NCBI GenBank assembly: GCA_022606425.2
Contig: JAHDVF020000843.1
Location: forward strand, 62,001 to 126,000
Direction of reading: 5' to 3'
DNA length: 64,000 nt
Source of the DNA: Lepidostoma basale
Lineage: Eukaryota > Arthropoda > Insecta > Trichoptera > Lepidostomatidae
Shown here: piece after piece, positions 11,031 through 21,724 of the stretch
Layout of the letters: each line of letters begins with the position of its first letter
Numbering within the stretch: the stretch's first letter is position 1
Program-made: the position numbers and the translations under genes
The notes under the pieces: model-generated
What the model was told of the DNA's origin: nothing
Seen by the model: the letters and a program-made list of their open reading frames with translations, nothing else
The model's database searches: none

Positions 11031-11187
11031 GACGAATTACTTTCAGAGCAACATAATTCAATTATTATATTACGTTTTAACTTGATTTGACCAAAATTAA
11101 AATAATAAAAAATAATAATATATGAAGTTATCGCCATATTTGTTGGACCCTGTTCCATAATTTTTATTTATTATTTTTTTATTTTTA

Positions 11188-11452
11188 ATCTATTGGCCCC
11201 AAACAGTGTCAAATGCCGCTCTCTGGACTATGGCAGGCGAAAAGCCAATTAGAGAACAAGTCGCTAGACGCAAATGGCAGTGGATCGGTCACACTCTGAG
11301 ACGGAACCCAGCCTGCATCGCTCAGGGTGCACTAGACTGGTCCCCTATTGGGGGAAAGAGAAAGCGAGGCAGACCTAGAGCCACCTGGAGAAGAGCCCTG
11401 CAGGACGAGGTTAAGGCGGCAGGCCTCACTTGGGATGATGTTAACATGAAAT
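11188..11452 (+). mobile_element. LINE-d fragment
   Basis: Same C-terminus as 1354-1712 (HTLRRNPACIAQGALDW, GRPRATWRRALQDEVKAAGL), cut short at TWDDV. Confidence 0.75.
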
Positions 11453-11454
11453 GA

Positions 11455-11755
11455 TTTGTATTTCGTATCGTATCTACAGTCATATTATTCTAATTCGTTC
11501 AGCTTTATTGGTACATTCGAATGATGGGTGATTAATTGTTTTCAATTAAATAAATTACGCCATAATAACTGTGTACTTTGGGCCTTGTACTTACCTGCGT
11601 GACACCTGCATTACCGGTGGAATAATGACATTTTAAATCAATTATCTGGCTCTTGTCTTAGTCCAAAGTGCATGGCACGCGTTCATAGTATGCAATAAAT
11701 CATGATATACAAAAACAAGAGATGAATTGGACTAGCAGCTTGTCTTGAAACTATA
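11455..11755. other. Unassigned
   Basis: No recognised feature. Confidence 0.4.
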
Positions 11756-12490
11756 ACCAATGCTTAGAGGAAGGACATACCCCACTCGACTGGAGGAGAG
11801 CAGTTATCACGCCGCTGTACAAAGGAAAAGGATCCCATATGGAAACTACAGAGCTATTCGTATTTTGAGTGTTATTGGTAAAGTCTATGGCAGAATTTTA
11901 AGTAAGAAAGAAAGACGACGATTGATAGAGTTTGGGATGTGCAAGGCGCCTTTATGAATGGCAGAGGATGTATGGATCAAATTTTTGCACTTTACAGTGA
12001 CAAGTTTCTGGCCAAAAATCGTAAACTCTTCTGTGTGTTTGTCGATTTGCAAAAAACATATGATCGCGTAGATAGAGGTAAGCTGTGGGAAATATTGTCT
12101 GAATATGGAATAAGCCCAAAATTGATCACGGCAATTACATCGCTGTACACGGAAAGCACTGCTAGTGTCAGTAAATGGGGATCTTACAGCCTGGTTTGAT
12201 ATCCATAAAGGTGTCAAACAGGGGTGTGTAATGTCTCCATGGTTGTTTAATCTTTATATGGACAAGTGTATGAAAGAGCTGAAAGGGTTGGAAGCAGGTG
12301 CAAAATTGAACGGTGTGTCAGTAAGCAGTTTGTTTTATGCGGACGACGCTGTGCTTTTTGCAGACAACGAGCATGAACTGCAAGCCCTGGTGTCTAATAT
12401 GTATGAGGTATGCAAGCGATACGATTTATATTGCGATACATTCTTTCTGTCCACCCCTCCGGGGAGACGTTAGGATAGTTAGTTAGTTAA
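11756..12490 (+). mobile_element. RTE-a copy with RT palm and a large internal deletion
   Basis: In several frames: DLQKTYDRVDRGKLWEIL, GVKQGCVMSPWLFNLYMDKC, SSLFYADDAVLFADNEHELQ. YADD is the RT active site and is intact. After YDLYC the sequence jumps to the 3' end (cattctttctgtccacccct, then the GTTA tail), so the thumb and C-terminus are lost. At least two frameshifts in the palm. Confidence 0.75.
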
Positions 12491-12509
12491 GTATTGTATA
12501 ACCCTCTCC

Positions 12510-12640
12510 AAACAAAGTGCCGAGAAACTACGAGTGACCCAAAGAGCTATGGAAAATGCCATGTTAGGAATAAGAGACAGAGTCAGAAACGATACGGTGA
12601 GAGAAAAAACAAAGGTCACTGACATCATCCACCGGGTGTT
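12510..12640 (+). mobile_element. LINE-t fragment
   Basis: Frameshifted remains of a VTQRAMENAMLGIRDRVRND-type C-terminus (12530-12600). A homologue starts at 32045. Confidence 0.55.
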
Positions 12641-12994
12641 ATGATAAATCTTTCTGTTATGATAAATCGATATATGGATTTTTTTTAAATAATTCCACCC
12701 CGGCGCCCCTTTTGGCTGGCTGAACGTCCCCCATTTGCCTGGACCCACTAGCGCCCCCTTATACAGCTCCAGCGCGGACTGGGGGACGGTATCGCCCCCG
12801 TTGGGAACTTGTGACCTCCTACATAAGTCAATTTGATAATTAGTATAACGGCAAATAATGCACCATAAAGGACAATGGAGAATCTAGGGCAAGATAAGAC
12901 AGATTTTATTCTGAACCAGCTTCAAAGAAAGCCGCGCTATATGACGGAATTATAACGAAATAATGCTAGTCGGCTGTGTTAGATACCGTATCCT
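12641..12994. other. Unassigned, with a GC-rich patch at 12690-12820
   Basis: The GC-rich part (ccaccccggcgccccttttg) has no recognised protein or repeat. Confidence 0.3.
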
Positions 12995-13060
12995 GGGGAT
13001 TTTCTAACTGGATGGGAAATTCTTCTGGGAAATTCTGGGAAATTCCGGGAAAAATGGCGG
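12995..13060 (+). promoter_or_regulatory. Cluster of NF-kappaB/Rel-like motifs
   Basis: GGGGATTTTC (12995-13004), GGGAAATTC at 13014 and 13027, and GGGAAATTCC (13037-13046), which is a perfect kappaB consensus, then AAAATGGCGGC. No adjacent gene was found. Regulatory role is inference. Confidence 0.3.
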
Positions 13061-13205
13061 CGAAAGTAGGACAATATAGTGGGGTAAAATAATGTTGAAA
13101 TTAAATCACTCGCAGAGTATAATATGCTCAAAGACGATGCATGATAAAATGTTCTCCTTTCTTTTGTAGACTTCTGTCATACAATTATTTATAAGTTCAT
13201 AAAAA

Positions 13206-13655
13206 TTAACTAACTAACCATCACGAGGGGTAGGCAGAGAGGATGGATCGCCACAATGTTCTATCCTGACATAACTCTCGCGCCTCTTCTACATTCACAC
13301 ATCGTGACATGCACGCTCGTCGATATCTCAGTAATAGATTAATTTGGTCATGCCATGTCTTCCTTGGCCCTCCTCGACTTCTTTTTCTATTCAACCTACT
13401 TGTATATATATTTTTAACAATTCTTCCCTCATCCATTCGTTCCATATGTCCAAACCATTTTAGTGACCCTTTCTTGATTTTATTTAGCACGTATCCATCT
13501 GCTTTACATTATTTTCTTACTTCATCATTAGATATTCTATTATACATGGTTTTTTTCCGCACATTCTTCTTAGTGACCTCATTTCTACGAAATTTATCCT
13601 ACTTTCATCCTTCTTCTGCCAACTCCAAGCTTCACTTCCATACATAAGGGTCGGC
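13206..13655 (-). mobile_element. RTE-a2 fragment
   Basis: Minus strand reads MLNKIKKGSLKWFGHMERMD, GRIVKNIYTSRLN and GPRKTWHDQIN. The 3' end is partly deleted (catcacgaggggtaggcag). Confidence 0.75.
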
Positions 13656-14026
13656 ACACGACTTTGCTTCAGTCGATATATTTCATAATATTGTTAACAA
13701 AAATGGTCAGTTTTGTAATAATTTAATAACACCTATCAAAACTGACAAAATTTGTAAACAATTTTATAACATTTTAAATATTTATTTAATATCACTGATG
13801 AAGGGCAGGTTAGTCCGAAGCAGGTTTGATATTTTATTTTATTTTTTTAATAAATTTAAGTATAATTGTATATTCATTTTATTGATTTGTCATGCATCTT
13901 TTTCTAGCTCTTTTTATTACGTATTACTTATTGTTGTGTATCTTTAACTTGTATCTTGAGTATATTGAAAATAATTATTTAATGCTTTGGATATATTTAA
14001 ATAAATAAATGATAAAAATACGCAAC
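13656..14026. repeat. AT-rich stretch with hammerhead-like repeat
   Basis: CTGATGAAGGGCAGGTTAGT at 13795 then CCGAAGCAGG; an inverted relative is near 41375-41490. The rest is AT-rich and unassigned. Confidence 0.35.
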
Positions 14027-14183
14027 TAGATAGAAAACGAAGTGTGGAAAGATTAAAAATGAGGTGGATGGATGGTGTGGAGGTGGACCTCATGGCAATT
14101 GGTGTTAATAACCGGAGGATGAAGAATTCTGGAGGAAGTCGAGGCCCATAGTGGGCTGTAGCGCAATTGTTGTTGTTGTCATA
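14027..14183 (+). mobile_element. LINE-e-like 3' end
   Basis: Encodes KRSVERLKMRWMDGVEVDLM, then AIGVNNRRMKNS, a WRK remnant and a TTG-repeat tail. Confidence 0.5.
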
Positions 14184-14212
14184 CAAAAATAATCGGAATA
14201 AACTTCAAAATA

Positions 14213-14652
14213 TGCATAATTTGGCATATAGATAGGAGTGACATCTCCAGGCGGCTTCTAACAATGCGCTGATGGCGGGGTAGCCTTTCGCATTGTGTTA
14301 AAAAGATGTTCTGCTTAATGCTTAATAAACATAAATCTCCATAGATGGCGTTAGTATGTGGATTATATATAGAGTAATCTTAAAAAGATTAACATATGTA
14401 ATCAAAATCTTCATAGATGGCACATTGAAACTGACATGTGTAATCTGGCATAGGACTTTAACATATATACAAGTTCCAAAAAAATTGTCAGACATGGTCA
14501 TAAAGAAAGGTGGAATGGGGAATGTTGTAATTACATAAAGCGTGCGCTTAACCCAACCAATGACAGGTCATAAGTTCTGTAAACACCTTGATCAACCATA
14601 TTCAGTTTCCAATTTGCATCTTCGTCTCTATTGAAATACAATTTAATTCAAA
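14213..14652 (-). repeat. REP-F copy
   Basis: Internal part (gatggcgttagtatgtgg, ttctgcttaatgctt) plus the full right arm (cccaaccaatgacaggtcat, ccatattcagtttcc, gtctctattgaaatacaatt). Confidence 0.75.
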
Positions 14653-14992
14653 ATAAGATTAAGAATCAGAACAAAATTCTAAGAAGTATTCTTCTTTCGC
14701 TCTCTTGTGTTCAAAATATTCTCGTACTCCTTCTTAATGACATCCGGGTTTTTGCCTATTTATTTATATTACGATTATCATAATTACAATGTTTTGTGAT
14801 TATAAAACCATTTTGTGTTATTCATGAGAGTATCACTTGGAGTTTTATTCAAGCGTAATACACCTAAACAAAATTAAGTACAGTGTGTATTGATGGAGAC
14901 ACGTACCATGAATATGAGCTTTGGAATTTTTTAAAGTATGAAATGACCTCATCACAAAATATTAACCCTTCATCGGACAAGATTCAAGACCT
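14653..14992. other. Unassigned
   Basis: AT-rich, nothing recognised. Confidence 0.4.
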
Positions 14993-15195
14993 TCGTGGCA
15001 GAGTGGTAAGAGCTATGACAGCCATGTAGAATTTCCCGGCGATGGCAGTGTGATTGTCACACTGTCATTGGTCTGGTGTAGAATTCACGTGACAATAAAA
15101 TGGCGATAGATTAGCTACCTATCACATGTTACGAGAATCAAAGCTTAAAACAAATTATATATAGTAATTGGGTTCAAATAACCTGTTGTATATAA
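14993..15195 (+). mobile_element. SINE-1 copy
   Basis: Head ccttcgtggcagagtggtaa, body gaattcacgtgacaataaaa, tail gtaattgggttcaaataacc and a poly-A run. The B-box region is scrambled, so it is probably inactive. Confidence 0.65.
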
Positions 15196-15221
15196 AAAAA
15201 AAAGATATTTTTTACAAACAC

Positions 15222-15563
15222 AATCCCACTGTTTCCTCGAAAGGGTAGGCATAGAGAATGGATCACTACACTAGTCTATCCTGACAGACCTCTCTTAGAT
15301 TTCTTCACATTCATACAGCGAGTCATACACGCACGCCAATTCTTCTGACTTCCAAGATGGCCGACCTTTATTTGATTTACTTAATTAGAGCATGTTTTCT
15401 TTGGTGTTCCTCGACTCTGTCCTCCATTCAAACCGCTAACCTACTTTCATGAATAATATTTTTTTCATTTAAAATTCTATCATACATCATTTTAGCCACA
15501 TACGACTAAAAGATCTCATCCCTATCGCGTTTATGCTGCTCTCACCTGCTTGTTCCATAAGCA
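15222..15563 (-). mobile_element. RTE-a3, heavily decayed
   Basis: cctcgaaagggtaggcatag through ttcatacagcgagtcataca matches a3 with many changes. Confidence 0.55.
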
Positions 15564-15932
15564 TGGAACTGCCAAAATAAGGATGAAAGTAGAATAAATG
15601 CATTAGAAATGAGATCTCTAAGACGAATGTGTGGTAAATCCGTATACGATAGAGTATCAAATGCAAGTGCGAATGAAAGTGTTATGAACAAAATAATGAG
15701 AGGGTCGTTAAGATGGTTTGGACACATGGAAAAAATGAGTGAAGACAGAATGGTGAAGAAGGTAGATGTAAACGACGTGAACGGACCTAGAAATAAAGGA
15801 AGGCCGAGGAAAACGTGGCACGATCAAATCAATCAAATATTCAATGTCGGTCACGTGAGGAGTCGATCGAGAAATCGACGTGCGTACATGACAAGATGTC
15901 TGAATGTAAAGGAAGCGAGAGAAGGAACGCAC
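15564..15932 (+). mobile_element. RTE-a1 fragment
   Basis: MRSLRRMCGKSVYDRVSN, MRGSLRWFGHMEKMSEDRMV and NKGRPRKTWHDQINQIFNVG; 3' end missing. Confidence 0.75.
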
Positions 15933-15968
15933 GTTTTTATTTTAGCACCGTAAGGGAAAGATTAACAG
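15933..15968 (-). repeat. Terminal scrap of the piggyBac-like MITE
   Basis: cacgtttttattttagcacc and gtaagggaaag are the complement of the left end of 3046-3603. Confidence 0.5.
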
Positions 15969-16068
15969 CACTAACCCTTCTTTCGATGTCTTTCTCCATT
16001 TTTCCGTCTCTTGTAAACATACTTCCCAGATACGTAAATTCAGTAACTTGCTCCAATTTTATTTGTGA
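15969..16068 (-). mobile_element. RTE-a fragment, inverted relative to 15564
   Basis: Minus strand corresponds to the LEQV..VYLGSMFT..ERDIERR region upstream of the C-terminus. Confidence 0.6.
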
Positions 16069-16088
16069 AAACTGAAATAATTGCATTA

Positions 16089-16240
16089 GCCAATATTGGC
16101 CGGTGGGACAGTGTGGTCGGTTTTTAATTGCCGCAATTGGGGCGGCTAATTGGATTACCGCGAGTGCTACTCGGAATCCAATAATGCCGGCTAGGACCCC
16201 GGGACCTTTCCGTCGCCATTTTGACGGCTAATTGGACCCA
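16089..16240. promoter_or_regulatory. CpG-rich island with six CCAAT/ATTGG motifs
   Basis: CCAAT at 16090 and 16178, ATTGG at 16095, 16136, 16149 and 16231; GCCAATATTGGC (16089-16100) is a perfect palindrome. CGCCATTTTG (YY1-like) near 16213. Promoter role is inference; no transcript start is visible. Confidence 0.3.
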
Positions 16241-16324
16241 TCTGTTCATCAATAGCCCGATGCTTTGGCTGGCTTAGCATCGTAACTCAATTTATGTTTA
16301 CCTGGTGTAGTACCTCGGTAAATA

Positions 16325-17005
16325 ATATTCTTCTTAACTTTTGGTAGACTCGGGAGTCTGTTATTTCAGGCGGGTTCTGTTGAGACGCTGAACTCCAGCT
16401 TTCTCTCCACCGTTTCGGGGGTCTTCCTGGTCGGCGTTGTCCGTTTGGCGTTCCATGGAGAGCTATGTGTGGTATCCTATAGTAGCTCATCCTTTCTACG
16501 TGTTGATGCCATTATATTATTGCTACGTGTTGATGCCATTATTATTATCGCCGTCTTTGACGTCCCCATCTGACCACATCTTCGACCTCGCAGATTTTTC
16601 GGATTGCTGTATTCCTAACTCGATCACGTAGGGTCTTGCCAGCTATAGCGCGGAGTGTTTTCATCTCGGTTGTCCTGAGCATGCTCTTTGTCTTGACAGT
16701 GTCTGCCCTCGATTCAATGCCATATGTGAGGATTGGTCGCACACAGGTCTTATAGATGCGTACCTTGCTGTCAGTCCTCATGTCCTTGTTTCTCCATATG
16801 ACATCTTTCAGGCAGCCTGCAACCGCTGCAGCCCTATCCACCTGTGACCTTACTTCTCTGGGGAGGTCATTAGAGCTGGTTACTACGCTTCCGAGATATC
16901 TGAATAGGTCCACCTGTTCGATTTCCTCCTGGCGTACGGAGACTTCGCATCTCAGTTGATTTCTTGAGAATGTCATACACTTCGTTTTTGGGATGGATAT
17001 GATCA
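16325..17005 (-). mobile_element. LINE-h fragment
   Basis: Minus strand reads KTKCMTFSRNQLRCEVSVRQ, EQVDLFRYLGSVVTSSNDLP, AIAGKTLRDRVRNTAIRKIC and a GRPPKRWRESW end. A short direct duplication (tacgtgttgatgccattat) at 16497 and 16524 disrupts it. Confidence 0.75.
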
Positions 17006-17139
17006 TGGGTAAATAATATAATGTATATAAAATAAACGATTTTAAGATTATCTGATGATTTTATTGAAATCCCTTGATGGAAGATTATGAAATGATTAAA
17101 TAAAATGATAATAAGAGAGAATCATTAAGTCATTACTGC

Positions 17140-17506
17140 AAAAAGAAATATATCCACAGAAACAAAGATGGCAGTACACAATGGAGTTCTAGTGCCAACC
17201 CTCATGTATGGAAGTGAAGCTTGGAGATGGCAAAAGAAGGATGAAAGCAGTATAAACGCCATATAAATGAGATCACTAAGAAGAATGTGCGGAAAAACGT
17301 TGTATGATAGAATACCGAACAATGAAATAAGAAAGAAATGTAAGGCAGATGACTGCATTATGGATAAAATTAAAAAAGGATCCCTGAGATGGTTTGGACA
17401 TATGGAACGAATGGATGAGGGTAGAATGGTTAAAAAGTTGTACACAAGCAGCGTGAGTGGAAAAAGAAGCCGAGGACGACCGAGGAAAACATGGCATGAC
17501 CAAATT
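17140..17506 (+). mobile_element. RTE-a2 fragment
   Basis: MRSLRRMCGKTLYDRIPN, KGSLRWFGHMERMDEGRMV and SGKRSRGRPRKTWHDQI, then joined abruptly to a minus-strand a1 piece. Confidence 0.75.
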
Positions 17507-17565
17507 GCACTACCATTTTAGCTTTTTTGGATACGTTTTTGTTTGCGATGACAACTTTAAGTTTA
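17507..17565 (-). mobile_element. RTE-a1 scrap, inverted junction
   Basis: accattttagcttttttgga and gtttgcgatgacaactttaa are the complement of the LKVVIANKN..KKAKM coding part. Confidence 0.55.
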
Positions 17566-17840
17566 AGGCTTAAAGGCTTTAAGGCTACTGTGTCCCGATT
17601 ATAAATTTTTCATTTTTTTTACACAAGTTGAAAATTTCACAATTAACAACACCAAATTATACTCCTTTTGTTTTCTACACTACTGTCATACAAAAATAAT
17701 CAGAAAAAAAATCTAAAAAAATTCAAAAACGTTCTCGGACATGCGCATCGTGTGCATTTCGAATTACTTTCGTATCAATCTCTGGCTCACTTGTTTTTGC
17801 CTATAAACATTATGATTGTTTAAAATTGAATGTATTCGCG
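17566..17840. other. Unassigned
   Basis: No recognised feature. Confidence 0.4.
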
Positions 17841-18080
17841 TCCTATCGCAATGCACCGCGATCGCTGCCGGTAACAATTTTTCAATCTTCTTAATTAGCC
17901 AATGGCCCAGTTGCCGGGCGGAGCGCATGCGCCCGCCGGCGGATGACGCCCGTAGGAACTGACAAAAGCCGTATAATGTCGCCGTCCCGTAGAATGCACG
18001 TAGGATATGGCGGTCACGTGGCCCGGAAGTAGGAGCGCTCGCCTCTGGACAATGGCGTCCCATCGCTATAATAATCCCCG
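17841..18080 (+). promoter_or_regulatory. Housekeeping-type promoter-like CpG island
   Basis: Contains CCAAT (17899-17903), the NRF1-type palindrome GCGCATGCGC (17923-17932), CACGTG (18015-18020), an ETS-type CCGGAAGT (18023-18030) and AATGGCG (18051-18057). An ATG at 18052 opens a 17-codon frame (MASHRYNNPRHPVDPCL). This mixture is typical of animal CpG promoters. It could serve an unseen 5' exon of the FAM102-like gene; that is speculation. Confidence 0.4.
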
Positions 18081-18140
18081 ACATCCTGTTGATCCGTGCC
18101 TATAGAACTGTCTCTAAAGTAACTAACTAACCAAGCGCCA

Positions 18141-18750
18141 AAACTTAATTGATCGCTCCCCAGTATCTACATCCGACACAGATATATCTCCTAAAAAAAC
18201 AATAAAACTTCTTGGCGTCCATCTAGAGACTGATCTTTCATTGAAAACTCAAATCAATAAAACAGTCAGCAATTGCTTTTTTCATCTAAGGCAATTAAGA
18301 TCCATAAAAAGAAATATTCCCGTTGACAGTTTTAAAACATTAATCAATTCCTTCGTCGCGTCCCGACTAGATTACTGCAATGGAGTCTACGCCAACATCC
18401 CCAAACGGCAAACAAATAAATTCCAGTCTACATTCAATGCAGCAGCAAGACTGATAAGGGGTGTGCCAAAGAGTTGTCACATAACACAGCATCTTAAGGA
18501 GCTCCACTGGCTGAAATGTCCAGAAAGGATACAATACAAGCTCTGCTGGACGGTCTATAAGGCGTTGCATGGAATGGCACCAGCTTATATATCTGAACTC
18601 TGCATCAACGAGAACCTGAATGCTAGACGGTCTACATTGCGATCAGCTAAGTCTTCTGCGATCGGTAGATTGACTGTGCCAAAACGCTGTCCAAGCACAA
18701 ACTTTGGCGACCGCCTTAATCGAGATCTAAGATCGAGCCTTGGCTTCTGA
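18141..18750 (+). mobile_element. L2/CR1-type LINE C-terminus
   Basis: Intact 169-codon frame: FKTLINSFVASRLDYCNGVY, NAAARLIRGVPKSCHITQHL, KELHWLKCPERIQYKL and YKALHGMAPAYISEL. RLDYCN and LHWL are classic for the L2/CR1 thumb region. No RT palm remains. Confidence 0.8.
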
Positions 18751-18755
18751 TAAGA

Positions 18756-18935
18756 GGTGCCTTCAACTTCGCCTGTCCTCTGCCGCCATCATCCAATTAA
18801 CCACCCAGAGAAGCTGCTCCGCATCCTTCCTGACCTGAGCCTCCCATCTCGGTCTGGGTCTTTCCAATCGTCTCCTTCCACCTGGGTGTCCATTTATGAT
18901 TAATTTAGGGACCCGTGAGTCTAGTGAGTCCAAAT
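18756..18935 (-). mobile_element. LINE-e-like 3' fragment
   Basis: Minus strand reads GHPGGRRRLERPRPRWEAQV, RKDAEQLL and AEDRRS. Confidence 0.6.
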
Positions 18936-18940
18936 GTATA

Positions 18941-19364
18941 TACAGGGTGTCCCAGATTACGACGTCATTAAATGCGCCAACTTTTAAAGTCACTTGCCTA
19001 AATAGCATTGTACATTTTATTTTCAGTACAGTCAGTTAAAATTGGGCGTAGTTTTAATTTTTAATACTTGGTTGGGCAAAAAGTAACATTTTCTTCCAAG
19101 CTGGAGTAGTTAGCTACAAATTTTAGGAAACAATTTATAGAAACATTATTCAGGATTACATAATAAAAATAAAAATTATAAAAAGTAAAGATTTGTAGAA
19201 ACGGGAGTTAAAAGACCATCACAGGATGTTGATTTTCTCGATTTTTTTTTAAATGCCTATAATTTCAAAAGTATAAAACTTTTTTTTTTACATTTTTCTC
19301 ATAACGAGCATGACTTGCCCTATCATCTGTTTCCGGGTTGACGTCGTAATTTGGGACACCCTGT
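18941..19364. mobile_element. MITE with TACAGGGTGTCCCA inverted ends
   Basis: Left TACAGGGTGTCCCAGATTAC..GACGTC, right complement ends CCCTGTA. About 30 bp of inverted identity, no coding capacity. Target duplication is ambiguous within TATA. Confidence 0.65.
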
Positions 19365-19371
19365 ATATGTT

Positions 19372-19447
19372 AACGATGTAAATGAAACTAGAAATAGAGA
19401 AATACCGATGAAATCGTGGCACGATCAAATATTGAACGTCTTTCAGA
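19372..19447 (+). mobile_element. RTE-a1 scrap
   Basis: gttaacgatgtaaatgaaac then aaatcgtggcacgatcaaat. Confidence 0.55.
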
Positions 19448-19619
19448 ACTATACCTTGATTTTTAATACTTCAAGGTGGTGTAAACTAAGTTTTATTATT
19501 TATTTATTTATTTAATAAAGTTATAAAAAATTACCAGAAAATTTAGCAATATAAAAATCCCAATGAGAAAAACAACAAAAACATTAAAGATTAGACTTAG
19601 AACATATTTAAAGTAAGGA

Positions 19620-19858
19620 TTAATTGTATCTCAATAGAGACGAAGATATAAATTGTTTTTGGAAACAGAATAAAGCGATCGCTTAACCCAACCAATGACA
19701 GGTCATAAGTCCTGTAAAGGCCTCGACCACCATATTCTGTTTCCAAAAACAATCTACATCGTCGTCTTTATTGAGATACAATTAATCCTTAAAAAAGGAT
19801 TAACCCGCAATGGGTAAAATCCAGTATTTGTCTACAAGTATTTGTGTACATTAAAAAA
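19620..19858. repeat. REP-F deletion derivative (both arms, no centre)
   Basis: attgtatctcaatagagacg on the plus strand followed after about 130 bp by its complement; ends acccgcaatgggtaaaatcc. Confidence 0.7.
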
Positions 19859-19892
19859 ATAAACATATTTAAAGTATTTTAGACGAAAAATA

Positions 19893-20355
19893 GACCCTTA
19901 TGTATGGAAGCGAAGCATGGAATTGGCAAAAGAAGGATGAAAGCAGAATAAATGCAGTAAAAATGAGATCTCTTAGACGGATGTGTGGATACTCTGTGTA
20001 TGATAGAGTGTCGAATGAAAATATAAGAAGTGAATGCGGTGCGAACGATGGTGTTATGAACAAAATAATGAAAGGATCATTAAGATGGTTTGGACATATG
20101 GAAAGAATGAACGAAGAAAGAATGGTAAAAAAATTATATGTTAATGATGTAAATGGAACCAGAAATAGAGGAAGACCGAGGAAAACGTGGCACGATCAAA
20201 TAAATCAAATATTGAATGTCGGCCATGTGAGGAGTCAGAGAAATCGACGCGCGTGCATTACACGATGTATGAATGTTGAGGAAGCGAGAGAAATATGTCA
20301 GGAAAGAAAAGTGTGGCAGTCCATTCTTTCTGCGTGATGGTTAGTTAGTTAGACG
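19893..20355 (+). mobile_element. RTE-a1 fragment, 145-codon frame
   Basis: MYGSEAWNWQKKDESRINAV, MKGSLRWFGHMERMNEERMV and GRPRKTWHDQINQILNVGHV. About 20 bp are deleted just before the GTTA tail. Confidence 0.8.
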
Positions 20356-20817
20356 AAAGATCGCAAGAGAGCCGACATCTCATCCTCGAATTGTTTTCTT
20401 CTTAATTATTTTCAATGTGTACTAGGTACACATCATCGATAAAGGAGGGTTTAATTACGACAGTAACTACAGACATCTGTATTTATCTATGGAATTCCAA
20501 ACTAGATATTCAAATCGGTAATCTCTATTATGTACATAAGCGGACAGATGGGATTGTACAGTATTAGCAAGAGAAGCCGTAACAGCACACTAGACCTTGT
20601 GCCGCCTCAATGCCAGGTGGACCTACCGTGCTAATCCTCGGCCGAGGAGCGGACCCGGGTTCGAGTTTTGCGAGCCAAGCACGTGCGCCGTAACACCGCG
20701 GCTCACGAAATGATTTATTATTCTGAGCGGATTCGAACCAGAGGACACATTAAATCTCTAAATGGATCAATGTAATCGTTTTGCATTTCTGCGTATTGAA
20801 AAATAACTTTTTTTTTT
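20356..20817. other. Unassigned, one tRNA-like motif
   Basis: A B-box-like gggttcgagttttg lies near 20657, but no cloverleaf or A box could be fitted. Confidence 0.3.
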
Positions 20818-20985
20818 TTTAAAGGAACAAAGAAGTTCCCGCCACATACCCGAGGCTGTTATAGGGTGTAGCGGCGCCCTTTTATCAGCCTCGCTCGTAC
20901 ACTCCCTGGGCCTGTCCCCGGTCCATCCGGGACTTACATTTAAATACGGCAACAAGAAGGGGGTGCCAGACCACATTTAATCTAC
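20818..20985 (-). repeat. REP-G copy
   Basis: Minus strand reads attaaatgtggtctggcacc, taagtcccggatggacc and acagcctcgggtatgtggc. Confidence 0.65.
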
Positions 20986-20999
20986 TCAATCTTACTTCT

Positions 21000-21655
21000 A
21001 TGCTCCGCTGTACTTTATTGAATAAATAAACATAATATATAATACATGAACATTTTAGAAACATTATATAAAATATAAAAATAATTATACACCACAGGAA
21101 TATACAGCGGGAAGAACAGTAGAGGCAGAGGAGACAAATGCGGGATGGGAAAAAAAAAAATAACGTGGAGTACAGTTTTTGGCATGTAGGCCAAAGGACG
21201 AGGTTTAGGAAGCATTTCATAATATTAAATAAATAAATAAAACCACTGCACAAATTATTATTATGGCCAAGAGGGAGAGGGACGAAGCCCGTCACAGGGG
21301 CAACCTCCCTCTCCCAGCTGGAAAATAACGCACCCTCAGAGGACAAGAAACAGCACAAATTACGGTGAATTCCGGTAGGGTAGACAACCGTAGAAACCCA
21401 TCTATCCAGGAGCAGCAGCCCCAGCATCCTTATATACGTGGAGGCCGGCTAAGTGTCGGCCTCGGCAAATGCATTAATCCACGCTCTCACGAACACTTTC
21501 AAACACCCAAAGTTATGTTGACTATCCGTCAGATCTGAGTTCCAGACCGGGAAAAGACAGCCACTTTTACATCATCTATCATCCGATTCCGCGCGCTCAC
21601 CAGGAAACTACACTCCCAGAGGATGTGGAAGGCTGTCTGAAATTGAAATTTAATG
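21000..21655 (-). mobile_element. Possible R1/Jockey-type LINE 3' end
   Basis: Minus strand has QTAFHILWECSFLVSARNRM, like the HxxxxC..C tail of R1/Jockey LINEs, then stops, an untranslated stretch and an AT-rich end. Weak evidence. Confidence 0.35.
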
Positions 21656-21724
21656 TGAAATTGAATTGAAATTTAACTTATTTATTAACCATCACGTGGT
21701 ATATTTTATTTATTTACGGTAACA

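Noticed and set aside
12479..12748. 89-codon minus-strand frame (GPGKWGTFSQPKGAPGW)
   Set aside because: Spans LINE-t remains and a GC-rich patch; no known domain, start or conservation evidence.
20600..20720. Possible tRNA gene (gggttcgagttttg)
   Set aside because: No A box, no pairing acceptor stem and no cloverleaf could be fitted.
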